Of a stretch of 64,000 bases of DNA, positions 10,144 to 18,714 are shown piece by piece. How positions within the stretch are numbered: position 1 is the stretch's first letter; every line of letters starts with the position of its first letter. Position numbers and translations under genes: made by a program. The notes below the pieces were generated by a model. It saw only the letters and a list, made by a program, of their open reading frames with translations, was not told the origin of the DNA and searched no databases. The stretch is from Mycobacterium sp. (GTDB lineage: Bacteria; Actinomycetota; Actinomycetes; Mycobacteriales; Mycobacteriaceae): NCBI RefSeq assembly GCF_019247635.1, contig NZ_JAFBAR010000104.1:101777-165776 (forward strand). Direction: 5' to 3'.

Positions 10144-11795
10144 CCGACCGGCAGCACCAGCCGGGAGCGCCCGAAGTGCACCGAGTGCGTGGCCGCTTTC
10201 AGCTGACGACCCGTCAGCGCCGGTTCGTCGGTGCCGAGGTTGCGCGCATAGCGGGGGAACCAGCTGCCGGTGATCAGGACGCGGATGCGGGAGCCGGCCT
10301 TGAACCGGTGGGCGGTGGCGTCGAGTTCGATCTCGACGGTCTCGGCAGCCGGGCCCAACCGGCGGTAGCCGTCGCTGACATTGTGGGAGCGGCCCTTGAC
10401 GTCGACCTCGCTCACCCGGACGAACAAGTCGACGTTGGGATTGTCCGAGGTGTGCTGCAGCTCGATGACCGGGTTTCCGTAAACGGACAGATCGTGGGCG
10501 AGGGTGGCGCCGGTGAAGGCGAGCACGTCGTCGCGCGATGCGAGCTTGCTGTCATCGCGGTATCCCCCGCTGGGGGCGAGCAGCGGGCCGCCGACCATCG
10601 GCGTCGGGTGTGCCGGGTCGTAGCGAAAGCTCGCGGGTGGCGCGGCGGCGGGAGCGGTCTCGCCCAGATGGCCGCGCGGATGCAGATACAACGGGTGGTC
10701 GGTCGTGGCGGGCGGCCAGTCGGGCAGGTTGCGCCAACCCTGGTTATTGACGAACACGCGGACCGTGCTCGGCCGGTTGAGCGCCGGCGCGCCGCCCAGG
10801 TGCGCATCCAGCCAGTCCAGTGATTCCTGGGCGACGGTGGACAGGCCCTTGGTGAGCATCTGGGTGTGGGTCCACGGACCGACCGTCAGCGCGACGTTCA
10901 CGCCCCGGTCGTGCAGATGCTGGTATTGCCGCAGCGTCTGGCCCACGAAGATGTCCTGCCAGCCGCCCAGCAACAGCACCGGAACCTGCACGCGATCCAG
11001 CGCGGCGGGAAATCGCAGCCGGTCCCAGAACGCGGCGTCGTCGTCGACGTTTTCCACCCACGACTCGAACCATGGCGCGCCTGCGCCGAGCAGAGCCCGG
11101 GCCGACTCGCCCAGCGGTACCTTGGCGAGCGCGCGCGCCACCTTGCGCGGGCCCGTCAGTTGGCGAATGCCGGTCAGGAGGCGTCCGGGATCTTCCTGGT
11201 GGGCCACCATATGGCTCCAGCCCAGGAAGTCGTTGACTGCGAACGTTCCGGTGCCCCACACGGAGTCGCGGAAGTCGTGCGGCCCCACGGCGATGACGGC
11301 CGCGGCCAGCTCCGGCGGCGGGTCGGCCAGCAACGCCCACTGGGTGAACCCCAGGTAGGACAGCCCCACCGTGCCGAACCGGCCGGTGAACCAGGGCTGC
11401 TCGCGCAGCCACACCACCGTGTCGGCGCCGTCCGCGGCCTCGTTGACCATCGGCTCGAATTGGCCGCCGGACCCGAAAGTGCCGCGAACGCTCTGCAACA
11501 CCACGTGGTAGCCGCGGGCAGCATAGATCCTGCCGAACACCAGCGAAAACGGAAACGCGCGTCCGTAGGGTCCACGGACCAGCAAAGTTCCGCGCGGCTC
11601 TGAGGTGATCGGCGCGTAGTGGTCGGCTACCAAGCCGACGCCGTCGCGCATCGGCACCCGCACGTGGCTCACGGTGTAGCGGGTGGTGGCCGGCGGCAAG
11701 CCCAACGCCGCGCCGACAACGTTGCCGCCCACCCTGGTCACGTTGCGCAGCCGGGGCCGGCCCGCACGCGTGGAAGTCGTGCCGACGGTGCCCAC
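10140..11795 (-). CDS. CocE/NonD family serine hydrolase (X-Pro dipeptidyl-peptidase-like)
   Basis: 551-residue alpha/beta hydrolase of the CocE/X-Pro dipeptidyl peptidase class (Rv2800-like). It has the entry segment VPMRDGVGLVADHYAP, the RGPYGRAFPF loop, the nucleophile elbow GLSYLGFTQW (Ser in GxSYxG) and a C-terminal jelly-roll domain (VSEVDVKGRSHNVSDGY). These enzymes act on acyl esters or proline peptides; the substrate cannot be predicted. The start is a GTG 17 bases after the DUF3558-like gene, so both are probably co-transcribed. Confidence 0.85.
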   Translation of the reverse strand: MGTVGTTSTRAGRPRLRNVTRVGGNVVGAALGLPPATTRYTVSHVRVPMRDGVGLVADHYAPITSEPRGTLLVRGPYGRAFPFSLVFGRIYAARGYHVVLQSVRGTFGSGGQFEPMVNEAADGADTVVWLREQPWFTGRFGTVGLSYLGFTQWALLADPPPELAAAVIAVGPHDFRDSVWGTGTFAVNDFLGWSHMVAHQEDPGRLLTGIRQLTGPRKVARALAKVPLGESARALLGAGAPWFESWVENVDDDAAFWDRLRFPAALDRVQVPVLLLGGWQDIFVGQTLRQYQHLHDRGVNVALTVGPWTHTQMLTKGLSTVAQESLDWLDAHLGGAPALNRPSTVRVFVNNQGWRNLPDWPPATTDHPLYLHPRGHLGETAPAAAPPASFRYDPAHPTPMVGGPLLAPSGGYRDDSKLASRDDVLAFTGATLAHDLSVYGNPVIELQHTSDNPNVDLFVRVSEVDVKGRSHNVSDGYRRLGPAAETVEIELDATAHRFKAGSRIRVLITGSWFPRYARNLGTDEPALTGRQLKAATHSVHFGRSRLVLPVG

Positions 11796-11812
11796 GAGCC
11801 CAGGTTGAGTAG

Positions 11813-12388
11813 CTAGAACTTGTAGTACGGGACCAGGTCGTTGGCCCGCTGCAGGTTGGTGGGCATGCAGTCGACTTCGGGGTTGGAGTAGATCGTCGAG
11901 AAGAACAGCGACTGCTGGATTACGCCGTAGCTGGTCTTGAACGTGACCATGCAGGAGTAATACCAGTAGCTGTTGTGGTAGGTGGGCTTCAGCACCCAGA
12001 ACTGCGCGGCGCGGTGACCGGCGATCGTGGTTTCGACGGCGTCGGCGGGCAGGCTCTGGGCGTACGTGCGCCAGATGATGGGCTCGATGGCCATCTGATA
12101 GTTACCGGCGTCGAGGTGGCAGCGCAGCCCGTCCTCGTGGTCCGGCGGGGTGAACGCCAGTCCCAGCTGTTGCAGCGCGTCCAGCGGCATGTCCTGGCAG
12201 GGGTCGAAGGGGCTCGGGTCTGTGGTGGCCACGATCGGGCTCTTCATCGTCGTTTCCATCGGCTGCGCCGTCGATCGCAGCTCGACGGCCTTGCCCGGCA
12301 CGGGCGCCGGCGGGGCACTCTGCCAGCCAACCACAATCGCCGTGATCAGCGCACCGAGCGCTCCGATCAGGCGCACCTTGGTGAACAT
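11813..12388 (-). CDS. DUF3558-like exported or membrane-anchored protein (Rv2799-like)
   Basis: 191 residues from the ATG at 12388. One N-terminal hydrophobic segment (IGALGALITAIVVGW) acts as signal anchor, followed by a Pro/Ala linker and an extracytoplasmic domain with cysteines (DPCQDM, LRCHLD, YSCM, VDCMP) that could form disulfides. The aromatic-rich WVLKPTYHNSYWYY stretch is striking. I chose the ATG because a GGGGGTGGC purine-rich site lies just upstream; a TTG in the same frame at 12430 is less likely. The function is unknown; the position upstream of the CocE-type hydrolase suggests a shared envelope role. Confidence 0.75.
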   Translation of the reverse strand: MFTKVRLIGALGALITAIVVGWQSAPPAPVPGKAVELRSTAQPMETTMKSPIVATTDPSPFDPCQDMPLDALQQLGLAFTPPDHEDGLRCHLDAGNYQMAIEPIIWRTYAQSLPADAVETTIAGHRAAQFWVLKPTYHNSYWYYSCMVTFKTSYGVIQQSLFFSTIYSNPEVDCMPTNLQRANDLVPYYKF

Positions 12389-12421
12389 GCCACCCCCTGG
12401 CCTCGGCGGTCCTTTGCCGGG

Positions 12422-12427
12422 AGTGTA
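12422..12427 (-). promoter_or_regulatory. -10 element (TACACT) of the DUF3558-like gene
   Basis: On the minus strand TACACT lies about 33 bases before the chosen ATG, leaving a leader of roughly 26 bases that carries the purine-rich ribosome site. It overlaps the alternative upstream TTG start, which argues against that start. Confidence 0.45.
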
Positions 12428-12525
12428 CAAGTCGCGTCGCTGCCGTCACAGGGGAAACAGAAACTTGCTCTAATCCCACGGCCGTTCCTGGCTTCGGCCC
12501 GGCCGCGAGCGCGTCGCCGAGTCGT

Positions 12526-12531
12526 TAGGGT
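12526..12531 (+). promoter_or_regulatory. -10 element (TAGGGT) of pptH
   Basis: TAGGGT ends 8 bases before the pptH GTG at 12540, giving a near-leaderless transcript for pptH-pptT-truB. Confidence 0.4.
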
Positions 12532-12539
12532 GGGTAGTC

Positions 12540-13499
12540 GTGACCAGCCACGGATCGGACGGACAGCCGACGCTGTGGGCTGTCTCCGATTTGCACACCG
12601 GTCACCTCGGGAACAAGCCGGTCACCGAGTCGCTGCACCCATCGTCCCCGGAGGACTGGCTGATCGTCGCCGGCGACGTCGCCGAACGCACCGACGAGAT
12701 TCGCTGGGCCCTGGACCTGTTGCGGCGGCGCTTCGCCAAGGTGATCTGGGTACCGGGCAACCACGAGCTGTGGACCACCAATCGCGATCCGATGCAGATC
12801 TTCGGCCGGGCCCGCTACGAATACCTGGTCAACGTGTGCGACGAGATGGGCGTGGTCACACCCGAGCATCCGTTCCCGGTGTGGACCGAGCGCGGCGGCC
12901 CGGCCACGATCGTCCCGATGTTCCTGCTGTACGACTACACCTTCCTGCCGGCCGGGGCGACGACCAAGGCCGAGGGTTTGGCCATAGCCCGGGAGCGCAA
13001 CGTCGTGGCCACCGACGAGTTCCTGCTGTCGTCGGAGCCGTATCCCACCCGCGAGGCCTGGTGTCGCGAGCGGTTGGTGAGCACCCGCGCCCGCCTCGAA
13101 CAGCTCGACTGGATCACACCGACGGTGCTGGTCAACCACTTTCCGCTGGTCCGCGAGCCCTGCGACGCGTTGTTCTATCCGGAATTCTCGCTGTGGTGTG
13201 GGACGACCAAGACCGCCGACTGGCACACCCGGTACAACGCCGTCTGCTCGGTGTACGGCCATCTCCACATCCCGCGCACCACTTGGTACGACGAGGTGCG
13301 CTTCGAGGAGGTGTCGGTCGGTTACCCGCGGGAGTGGCGGCGGCGCAAGCCCTACAGCTGGCTGCGCCAGGTATTGCCGGATCCCCAGTACGCACCCGGC
13401 TACCTCAACGATTTCGGGGGTCACTTCGTGATCACCCCCGAGATGAAGGCTCAGGCCGCGCAGTTCCGGGAACGGTTGCGCCAGCGGCAGTCCCGATGA
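12540..13499 (+). CDS. pptH: Metallophosphoesterase PptH (phosphopantetheinyl hydrolase)
   Basis: Calcineurin-like phosphoesterase of 319 residues (GTG start). The homologue Rv2795c removes 4'-phosphopantetheine from acyl carrier proteins, opposing PptT. Metal-binding motifs are visible in order: SDLHTGH (about 15-21), GDVAE, PGNHELW, NHFPL and YGHLHIP. Its stop overlaps the pptT start (ATGA), so hydrolase and transferase are made together. The motifs alone support only a phosphoesterase; the specific name rests on synteny with pptT. Confidence 0.9.
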   Translation: MTSHGSDGQPTLWAVSDLHTGHLGNKPVTESLHPSSPEDWLIVAGDVAERTDEIRWALDLLRRRFAKVIWVPGNHELWTTNRDPMQIFGRARYEYLVNVCDEMGVVTPEHPFPVWTERGGPATIVPMFLLYDYTFLPAGATTKAEGLAIARERNVVATDEFLLSSEPYPTREAWCRERLVSTRARLEQLDWITPTVLVNHFPLVREPCDALFYPEFSLWCGTTKTADWHTRYNAVCSVYGHLHIPRTTWYDEVRFEEVSVGYPREWRRRKPYSWLRQVLPDPQYAPGYLNDFGGHFVITPEMKAQAAQFRERLRQRQSR

Positions 13500-14179
13500 C
13501 GGCCGGCCTGCTGGTGTCATCGGTGCTGCCCGGCAAGCCGTCCGACGAATTGGCTTGCGCGGAGCTGTATTCCGACCCGCCCGGCCTGGCGCCGTTGCCC
13601 GAAGAGGCGCCGCTGATCGCCAAGTCGGTGGCCAAGCGGCGCGACGAATTCATTACCGTGCGACATTGCGCCCGGCTCGCGCTGGGTCAGCTTGGCGTGC
13701 CACCGGTCCCAATCCTGAAGGGCGACAGGGGGGAACCATGCTGGCCCGACGGCGTGGTTGGAAGTCTGACCCATTGTACCGGCTACCGCGGCGCGGCCGT
13801 GGGGCGCATTGCCGGGGTGCGTTCAGTGGGCATCGACGCCGAACCCCATGACGTGCTACCCGACGGCGTGCTGGACGCGATCAGCCTGCCGGCGGAGCGC
13901 GGCGAGATACCTCGCACGATGCCGCAGGGTCTGCACTGGGACCGAATCCTGTTCTGCGCCAAGGAAGCAACGTATAAGGCGTGGTTTCCGCTGACCAAAC
14001 GGTGGTTGGGTTTCGAGGACGCGCACATCACCTTCGACGCCGACAGCACTGGTTTGACGGGCGGGTTCGTCTCCCGGATTCTGATCGACCCGGCGGCGCT
14101 GTCGGGTCCGCCGCTGACCGCGCTGAGCGGTCGTTGGTCGGTCGCGCGCGGGCTGGTGCTCACCGCGATCGTGCTATGA
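13496..14179 (+). CDS. pptT: 4'-phosphopantetheinyl transferase PptT
   Basis: Sfp-type transferase activating type I polyketide synthases and peptide synthetases from coenzyme A; essential in M. tuberculosis for mycolate, lipid and mycobactin synthesis. The 227 residues equal the M. tuberculosis length. Motifs: [24 protein letters not shown] (magnesium-binding Asp/Glu) and [11 protein letters not shown]. It overlaps pptH upstream and truB downstream by 4 bases each. Confidence 0.95.
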   Translation: MTAGLLVSSVLPGKPSDELACAELYSDPPGLAPLPEEAPLIAKSVAKRRDEFITVRHCARLALGQLGVPPVPILKGDRGEPCWPDGVVGSLTHCTGYRGAAVGRIAGVRSVGIDAEPHDVLPDGVLDAISLPAERGEIPRTMPQGLHWDRILFCAKEATYKAWFPLTKRWLGFEDAHITFDADSTGLTGGFVSRILIDPAALSGPPLTALSGRWSVARGLVLTAIVL

Positions 14180-15087
14180 GCTTTGCGTCCGGGCTCGGCC
14201 CGGGGATCGTCGTGGTCGACAAGCCGGCCGGCATGACCAGTCACGATGTTGTGGGCCGTTGCCGCCGCATCTTTTCCACCCGGCGGGTGGGTCATGCCGG
14301 AACGCTGGATCCGATGGCCACCGGCGTGCTGGTGATCGGGATCGATCGTGCCACCAAGATCCTCGGCCTGCTGACGGGGGCGGCCAAGTCGTATGCCGCC
14401 ACCATCCGCCTGGGTCAATCCACTTCCACCGAGGACGCTGAAGGTGAACTGCTGCAAACCGTTTCGGTCGAGCACGTGAGCGACGGGGCGATCGCGGCCG
14501 CGATCACCGGACTGCGCGGTGACATCAGCCAGGTGCCGTCGGCGGTGAGCGCGATCAAGATCAACGGTCGACGCGCCTACCGGTTGGCGCGGGCGGGTCA
14601 GGCGGTCGAACTGCAGGCCCGGCCGGTGCGTATCGACCGGTTCGAGCTGCTGGCCGTCCGATCCCACGACGAGCTCATCGACCTCGATGTCGAGGTCGAC
14701 TGTTCCTCGGGCACCTACATCCGGGCCCTTGCCCGCGACCTCGGCGACGCGCTCGGGGTCGGCGGGCATCTCACTTTCTTGCGACGCACCCGGGTCGGTC
14801 GTTTCGGGCTGGACCAGGCGGTGTCGCTCGACGACTTGGCGGAACGGCCGCGGTTGAGCCTCAGCCTCGACGAGGCCTGTCTGCTGATGTTCCCGCGCCG
14901 CGAGCTGACCGCCGAGGAGTCCGAAGCGACGAGCCATGGCCGGTCGCTTGCGCCGGCCGGTATCGACGGCATTTATGCCGCGACCGCTGCCGACGGGCGA
15001 GTGATCGCGCTGCTGCGCGACGAGGGCGGGCGGACCAAGTCGGTGGTGGTGATCCGCCCGGCGACGATGCAGTCCGGTACGGACTGA
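14176..15087 (+). CDS. truB: tRNA pseudouridine(55) synthase TruB
   Basis: Makes pseudouridine 55 in the tRNA T-loop. 303 residues with [12 protein letters not shown], the catalytic [14 protein letters not shown] (Asp), the YRLARAG region and a C-terminal PUA-like part. The ATG overlaps the pptT stop. The last 33 bases, encoding PATMQSGTD and the stop, belong to the first unit of a 56-bp minisatellite, so the terminal residues are made by repeat DNA. Confidence 0.95.
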   Translation: MSFASGLGPGIVVVDKPAGMTSHDVVGRCRRIFSTRRVGHAGTLDPMATGVLVIGIDRATKILGLLTGAAKSYAATIRLGQSTSTEDAEGELLQTVSVEHVSDGAIAAAITGLRGDISQVPSAVSAIKINGRRAYRLARAGQAVELQARPVRIDRFELLAVRSHDELIDLDVEVDCSSGTYIRALARDLGDALGVGGHLTFLRRTRVGRFGLDQAVSLDDLAERPRLSLSLDEACLLMFPRRELTAEESEATSHGRSLAPAGIDGIYAATAADGRVIALLRDEGGRTKSVVVIRPATMQSGTD

Positions 15088-15270
15088 GGAGGAGTCGGGC
15101 AATCGAGTCCCGCCCGGCGACGATGCAGTCCGGTACGGACTGAGGAGGAGTCGGGCAAATCGAGTCCCGCCCGGCGACGATGCAGTCCGGTACGGACTGA
15201 GGAGGAGTCGGGCAATCGAGTCCCGCCCGGCGACGATCTGGGGGTCCCGCCCGGCGACGCTCTGGGGGTC
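15054..15270. repeat. 56-bp minisatellite (three full units plus two short ones) after truB
   Basis: Units at 15054-15109 (56 bp), 15110-15166 (57 bp, one extra A) and 15167-15222 (56 bp) are otherwise nearly identical. Two 24-base partial units follow at 15223-15246 and 15247-15270, sharing the first 13 bases (CCGCCCGGCGACG). The truB stop lies in unit 1; ltp1 starts at 15337. The arrangement fits a MIRU-type variable-number tandem repeat. No spacers of the CRISPR kind exist. Confidence 0.9.
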
Positions 15271-15336
15271 CCGCCCGACCGCCGCGCGCGGCAAAGTTGC
15301 AGACTGGGAGGCACTGCCGTTCGGAAGGGGCCAAAG

Positions 15337-16539
15337 ATGTCCAGCAAGGGCGCGAACAAGGTGTACGTCGTCGGCGTCGGCATGACGAAGTTCGAGAAGC
15401 CAGGTCGGCGCGAAGGCTGGGACTATCCGCAGATGGCTAACGAGTCCGGCACCAAGGCGCTGCAGGACGCCGGGGTGGACTACACCGAGATCGAACAGGG
15501 CTACGTCGGTTACGTCGCGGGCGACTCCACCAGCGGGCAGCGCGCCCTCTACGAGCTGGGCATGACGGGCATCCCCATCGTCAACGTCAACAACAACTGC
15601 TCCACCGGATCGACCGCGCTCTACCTGGGCGCGCAGGCCATCCGCGGTGGTGTGGCCGATTGCGTGCTGGCGCTGGGCTTCGAGAAGATGCAGCCCGGCT
15701 CGCTTCAGGGTGGCGCCGACGACCGCGAGTCGCCGATGGGTAAGCACGTCAAGGCGCTGGCCGAGATCGACGAGTTCGGTTTTCCGGTGGCGCCGTGGAT
15801 GTTCGGCGCGGCCGGGCGTGAGCACATGAAGAAGTACGGCAGCACCGCCGAGCATTTCGCGAAGATCGGTCTGAAGAACCACAAGCACTCGGTCAACAAC
15901 CCGTACGCGCAGTTCCAGGACGAGTACACCCTGGAGGACATCCTGGCCGCGAAGATGATCTCCGACCCGCTCACCAAACTGCAGTGCTCGCCGACGTCCG
16001 ACGGTTCGGCCGCGGTGGTGCTGGCCAGCGAGGAGTACGTGGCCGGCCACGACCTCGCCGGGCAGGCCGTGGAGATCGTCGGGCAGGCGATGACCACCGA
16101 CTTCGCGTCGACCTTCGACGGCAGTGCCCGCAACATCATTGGATACGACATGAATGTCCAAGCCGCCCAACGGGTTTACCATCAGTCCGGCCTGGGCCCG
16201 GAGGACTTCCAGGTGATCGAGCTGCACGACTGCTTCTCGGCCAACGAGCTGCTGCTGTACGAGGCGCTGGGGTTGTGCGGGGAGGGCGAAGCGCCGAAGC
16301 TGATCGACGACAACCAGACCACCTACGGCGGGCGTTGGGTGGTCAACCCGTCCGGGGGCCTGATCTCCAAGGGGCACCCGCTGGGCGCGACCGGGTTGGC
16401 GCAGTGCTCGGAGCTGACCTGGCAGTTGCGCGGTGCCGCGGACAAGCGTCAGGTCGCCGATGTGAGCGCCGCGTTGCAGCACAACATCGGGTTGGGCGGG
16501 GCCGCAGTGGTCACCGCCTACCAACGCGCGGAACGCTGA
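15337..16539 (+). CDS. ltp1: Thiolase-like lipid-transfer protein Ltp1
   Basis: SCP-x/thiolase-superfamily protein of 400 residues, likely acting on a 3-ketoacyl-CoA or steroid-type CoA thioester. The active-site cysteine is Cys88 in [10 protein letters not shown], and the second catalytic region is [14 protein letters not shown] near the C-terminus. [10 protein letters not shown] also fits the family. A GGAAGGGG site precedes the ATG. It lies 28 bases before fadE21, so the pair probably serves one beta-oxidation route; no separate hydratase is adjacent. Confidence 0.9.
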   Translation: MSSKGANKVYVVGVGMTKFEKPGRREGWDYPQMANESGTKALQDAGVDYTEIEQGYVGYVAGDSTSGQRALYELGMTGIPIVNVNNNCSTGSTALYLGAQAIRGGVADCVLALGFEKMQPGSLQGGADDRESPMGKHVKALAEIDEFGFPVAPWMFGAAGREHMKKYGSTAEHFAKIGLKNHKHSVNNPYAQFQDEYTLEDILAAKMISDPLTKLQCSPTSDGSAAVVLASEEYVAGHDLAGQAVEIVGQAMTTDFASTFDGSARNIIGYDMNVQAAQRVYHQSGLGPEDFQVIELHDCFSANELLLYEALGLCGEGEAPKLIDDNQTTYGGRWVVNPSGGLISKGHPLGATGLAQCSELTWQLRGAADKRQVADVSAALQHNIGLGGAAVVTAYQRAER

Positions 16540-16567
16540 ATTCACCAGCGGCCCAAGGGGGAACACA

Positions 16568-17845
16568 TTGATCGAGTGGTCCGACACCGATCTGATGGTG
16601 CGCGACGCGGTCCGCCAATTCATCGACAAGGAGATCCGGCCGAATCTGGACGCCCTGGAGACCGGCGAGCTGTCGCCGTATCCGATCGCTCGAAAGCTGT
16701 TCAGCCAGTTCGGTCTTGACGTGATGGCTGCCGAGTCGGTCAAAAAGATGCTGGATCGCGAACGTGCGAAGCAGGAATCAGGTTCGACGAGGCCCGAAAA
16801 GGACGTCGGCGCAGGCGATTCGGGTGACATTGGCTTCGGCGCCCAGGGTTCGATGGCCGCGGTGTTGATCTCCGAGCTCGCCGGGGTCAGCATCGGATTG
16901 TTGAGCACGGCGTCGGTCAGCCTCGGTTTGGGTGCGGCCACGATCATGAGCCGCGGCACGTTGGCCCAGAAGGAGCGTTGGTTGCCCCAGCTGATGACCC
17001 TGGAAAAGATCGCCGCCTGGGCCATCACCGAACCCGACTCCGGCTCGGATGCGTTCGGGGGCATGCAGACCACCGTCAGACGGGACGGCGACGACTACAT
17101 CCTCAACGGCCAGAAGACGTTCATTACTAACGGTCCCTACGCCGACGTACTGGTTGTCTACGCCAAACTGGACGAACGTGATTCCTCCGTGGACCGGCGT
17201 AACCGGCCGGTGCTGGTTTTCGTGTTGGACTCCGGCATGCCGGGGCTGACACAGGGCAAGCCCTTCAAGAAGATGGGCATGATGTCCTCGCCGACGGGCG
17301 AGTTGTTCTTCGACGACGTGCGCTTGGGCCCGGACCGGTTGCTGGGTGGGAGCGAACAGCACACCGACGGCGACGGCCGTGACAGCGCGCGCGCCAATTT
17401 CGCCGCCGAGCGGATCGGGATCGCGACGATGGCGCTGGGGATCATCAACGAATGCCACCGGCTGTGCGTGGACTACGCGAAGACCCGGACGTTGTGGGGC
17501 AAGAACATCGGGCAATTCCAGCTGATCCAGCTCAAGCTGGCCAGGATGGAAATCGCGCGAATGAATGTGCAGAACATGGTGTTTCAGACCATCGAGCGGC
17601 AGCAGGCCGGAAAACCGTTGACCCTGGCGGAAGCTTCGGCGATCAAGCTGTACTCCTCGGAGGTCGCCACCGAGGTCGCGATGGAGGCTGTGCAGTTGTT
17701 CGGCGGTAACGGTTACATGGCCGAGTACCGAGTCGAGCAGTTGGCCCGCGATGCGAAGTCGCTGATGATTTACGCGGGCAGCAACGAGGTGCAGGTGACC
17801 CACATCGCCAAGGGGTTGTTGAGCGACCCAGGTTCGCGAGCGTAA
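16568..17845 (+). CDS. fadE21: Acyl-CoA dehydrogenase FadE21
   Basis: FAD-dependent acyl-CoA dehydrogenase of 425 residues, starting at a TTG preceded by AAGGGGG. FAD and substrate motifs include AAWAITEPDSGSDAFG and LNGQKTFITNGPYAD. The usual C-terminal catalytic glutamate position reads IYAGSNE, with Ala instead of Glu. Glu281 in AAERIGIAT sits where isovaleryl-CoA dehydrogenase carries its helix G base, so a branched-chain-type active site is likely. A charged insertion lies near residues 60-90. The 3' end runs into a palindromic element. Confidence 0.9.
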   Translation: MIEWSDTDLMVRDAVRQFIDKEIRPNLDALETGELSPYPIARKLFSQFGLDVMAAESVKKMLDRERAKQESGSTRPEKDVGAGDSGDIGFGAQGSMAAVLISELAGVSIGLLSTASVSLGLGAATIMSRGTLAQKERWLPQLMTLEKIAAWAITEPDSGSDAFGGMQTTVRRDGDDYILNGQKTFITNGPYADVLVVYAKLDERDSSVDRRNRPVLVFVLDSGMPGLTQGKPFKKMGMMSSPTGELFFDDVRLGPDRLLGGSEQHTDGDGRDSARANFAAERIGIATMALGIINECHRLCVDYAKTRTLWGKNIGQFQLIQLKLARMEIARMNVQNMVFQTIERQQAGKPLTLAEASAIKLYSSEVATEVAMEAVQLFGGNGYMAEYRVEQLARDAKSLMIYAGSNEVQVTHIAKGLLSDPGSRA

Positions 17846-17894
17846 CCGGGCTGCGAAAAACCGCGCCGGAAATCGCGGCCAGGTTACGCTCGCG
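17835..17894. repeat. Palindromic element, copy 1, between convergent fadE21 and sirR
   Basis: Arms CGCGAGCGTAACC (17835-17847) and the complement (17882-17894) flank a 34-base loop. It covers the fadE21 stop and lies before the sirR stop, so as RNA it could end both transcripts. An inverted relative lies at 19712-19771. Confidence 0.7.
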
Positions 17895-17915
17895 GACTAC
17901 AGAGCAACCATCTGG

Positions 17916-18608
17916 TCAGGCGACCACCCAGATCGCCAGGGCGGCAGGGCTGCCCAGCTCGACGGTGGTCGGGGCGCCGTCGCCGGATTCGATCGCCACC
18001 GAGACCATGCCCGCGAATTCGCGCCGCGTCACAACCCGCAGCCGCGAGTCAAGGTTGATTCCGACGGTGTCGAAATACCTCAGCATCTCTGGGTCGGAAT
18101 CGGAGATGCGGGCGACAGTTCCGGTGTCTCCGTCGGTGCAGGCCCACAGCTGACGCGCCGGCGGCGTTGGCACCTGACCGTCGGACGCGGGGATGGGGTC
18201 GCCGTGCGGGTCGCGCCGGGGGAATCCCAGCTTGGCGTCGATGCGCGCGACCAGGCGATCCGACACCGCATGTTCGAGCACCTCGGCCTCGTCGTGTACC
18301 TCGTCCCAGCTGTAGCCGAGTTCGTTGACCAGAAAGGTCTCCAGCAGCCGGTGCCGGCGCACCATCCCCAGCGCCGCCCGCCGCCCGGCGTCGGTCAGCG
18401 TCACCGCGCCGTACTTCGCATGGTCGACCAGGCCCTGCTCGGCGAGCTTGCGGATGGATTCCGAGGCGGTGCTGGCAGACACCCCGAGCTTCTCGGCCAG
18501 CATCTTGGTGCTGACCTTTTCCCGCGACCACTCCTGGGCGGTCCAGATCACCTTGAGATAGTCCTGGGCAACCGCGGTGAGACCGCCAGGCTCTTCGTCA
18601 GCCCTCAC
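17916..18608 (-). CDS. sirR: DtxR-family metal-dependent repressor SirR (MntR-type)
   Basis: 230-residue iron/manganese-responsive repressor; the M. tuberculosis homologue Rv2788 has been described as MntR controlling manganese uptake. An N-terminal winged helix (LGVSASTASESIRKLAEQGL) is followed by the metal-binding and dimerisation domain (RRHRLLETFLVNELGYSWDEVHDEAEVLEHAVSD, here seen as separate conserved blocks) and a C-terminal SH3-like domain. The GTG at 18608 gives VRADEEPGG, matching the recalled homologue. It is divergent from ribF. Confidence 0.92.
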   Translation of the reverse strand: MRADEEPGGLTAVAQDYLKVIWTAQEWSREKVSTKMLAEKLGVSASTASESIRKLAEQGLVDHAKYGAVTLTDAGRRAALGMVRRHRLLETFLVNELGYSWDEVHDEAEVLEHAVSDRLVARIDAKLGFPRRDPHGDPIPASDGQVPTPPARQLWACTDGDTGTVARISDSDPEMLRYFDTVGINLDSRLRVVTRREFAGMVSVAIESGDGAPTTVELGSPAALAIWVVA

Positions 18609-18616
18609 AACCGAAA

Positions 18617-18707
18617 AGTCTAGGCAAATTGCGGCTGTTCTGCGGACGTGGCGGTTAGGTGAAACCTGCGTATCCCGAATCCCGGAGGCCACGGCGCACC
18701 GTAGGCT
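18617..18707. promoter_or_regulatory. Divergent sirR/ribF promoter region with a small inverted repeat
   Basis: For sirR, TAGACT on the minus strand (18617-18622) ends 8 bases before its GTG. For ribF, TAGGCT (18702-18707) ends 7 bases before its GTG. Both look leaderless and support those GTG starts. Midway at 18657-18667 is AGGTGAAACCT, a perfect short inverted repeat, a candidate DtxR-family half-site pair. No FMN riboswitch precedes ribF. Confidence 0.45.
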
Positions 18708-18714
18708 TGCGGTC

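Noticed and set aside
12431..12539. Small gene between the DUF3558-like gene and pptH
   Set aside because: The gap holds two divergent promoters and no open frame with a credible start.
15054..15270. CRISPR array
   Set aside because: The units follow one another without unique spacers and no cas gene is present; the thyA repeat was rejected for the same reason.
13783..17073. Very long minus-strand open frame opposite truB, ltp1 and fadE21
   Set aside because: It is a shadow created by high GC; it translates the minisatellite into a repeated peptide and shows no domain, while the plus strand has three clear enzymes.
18609..18714. FMN riboswitch before ribF
   Set aside because: Only 106 bases separate the genes and the -10 lies 7 bases before the start, leaving no leader RNA.
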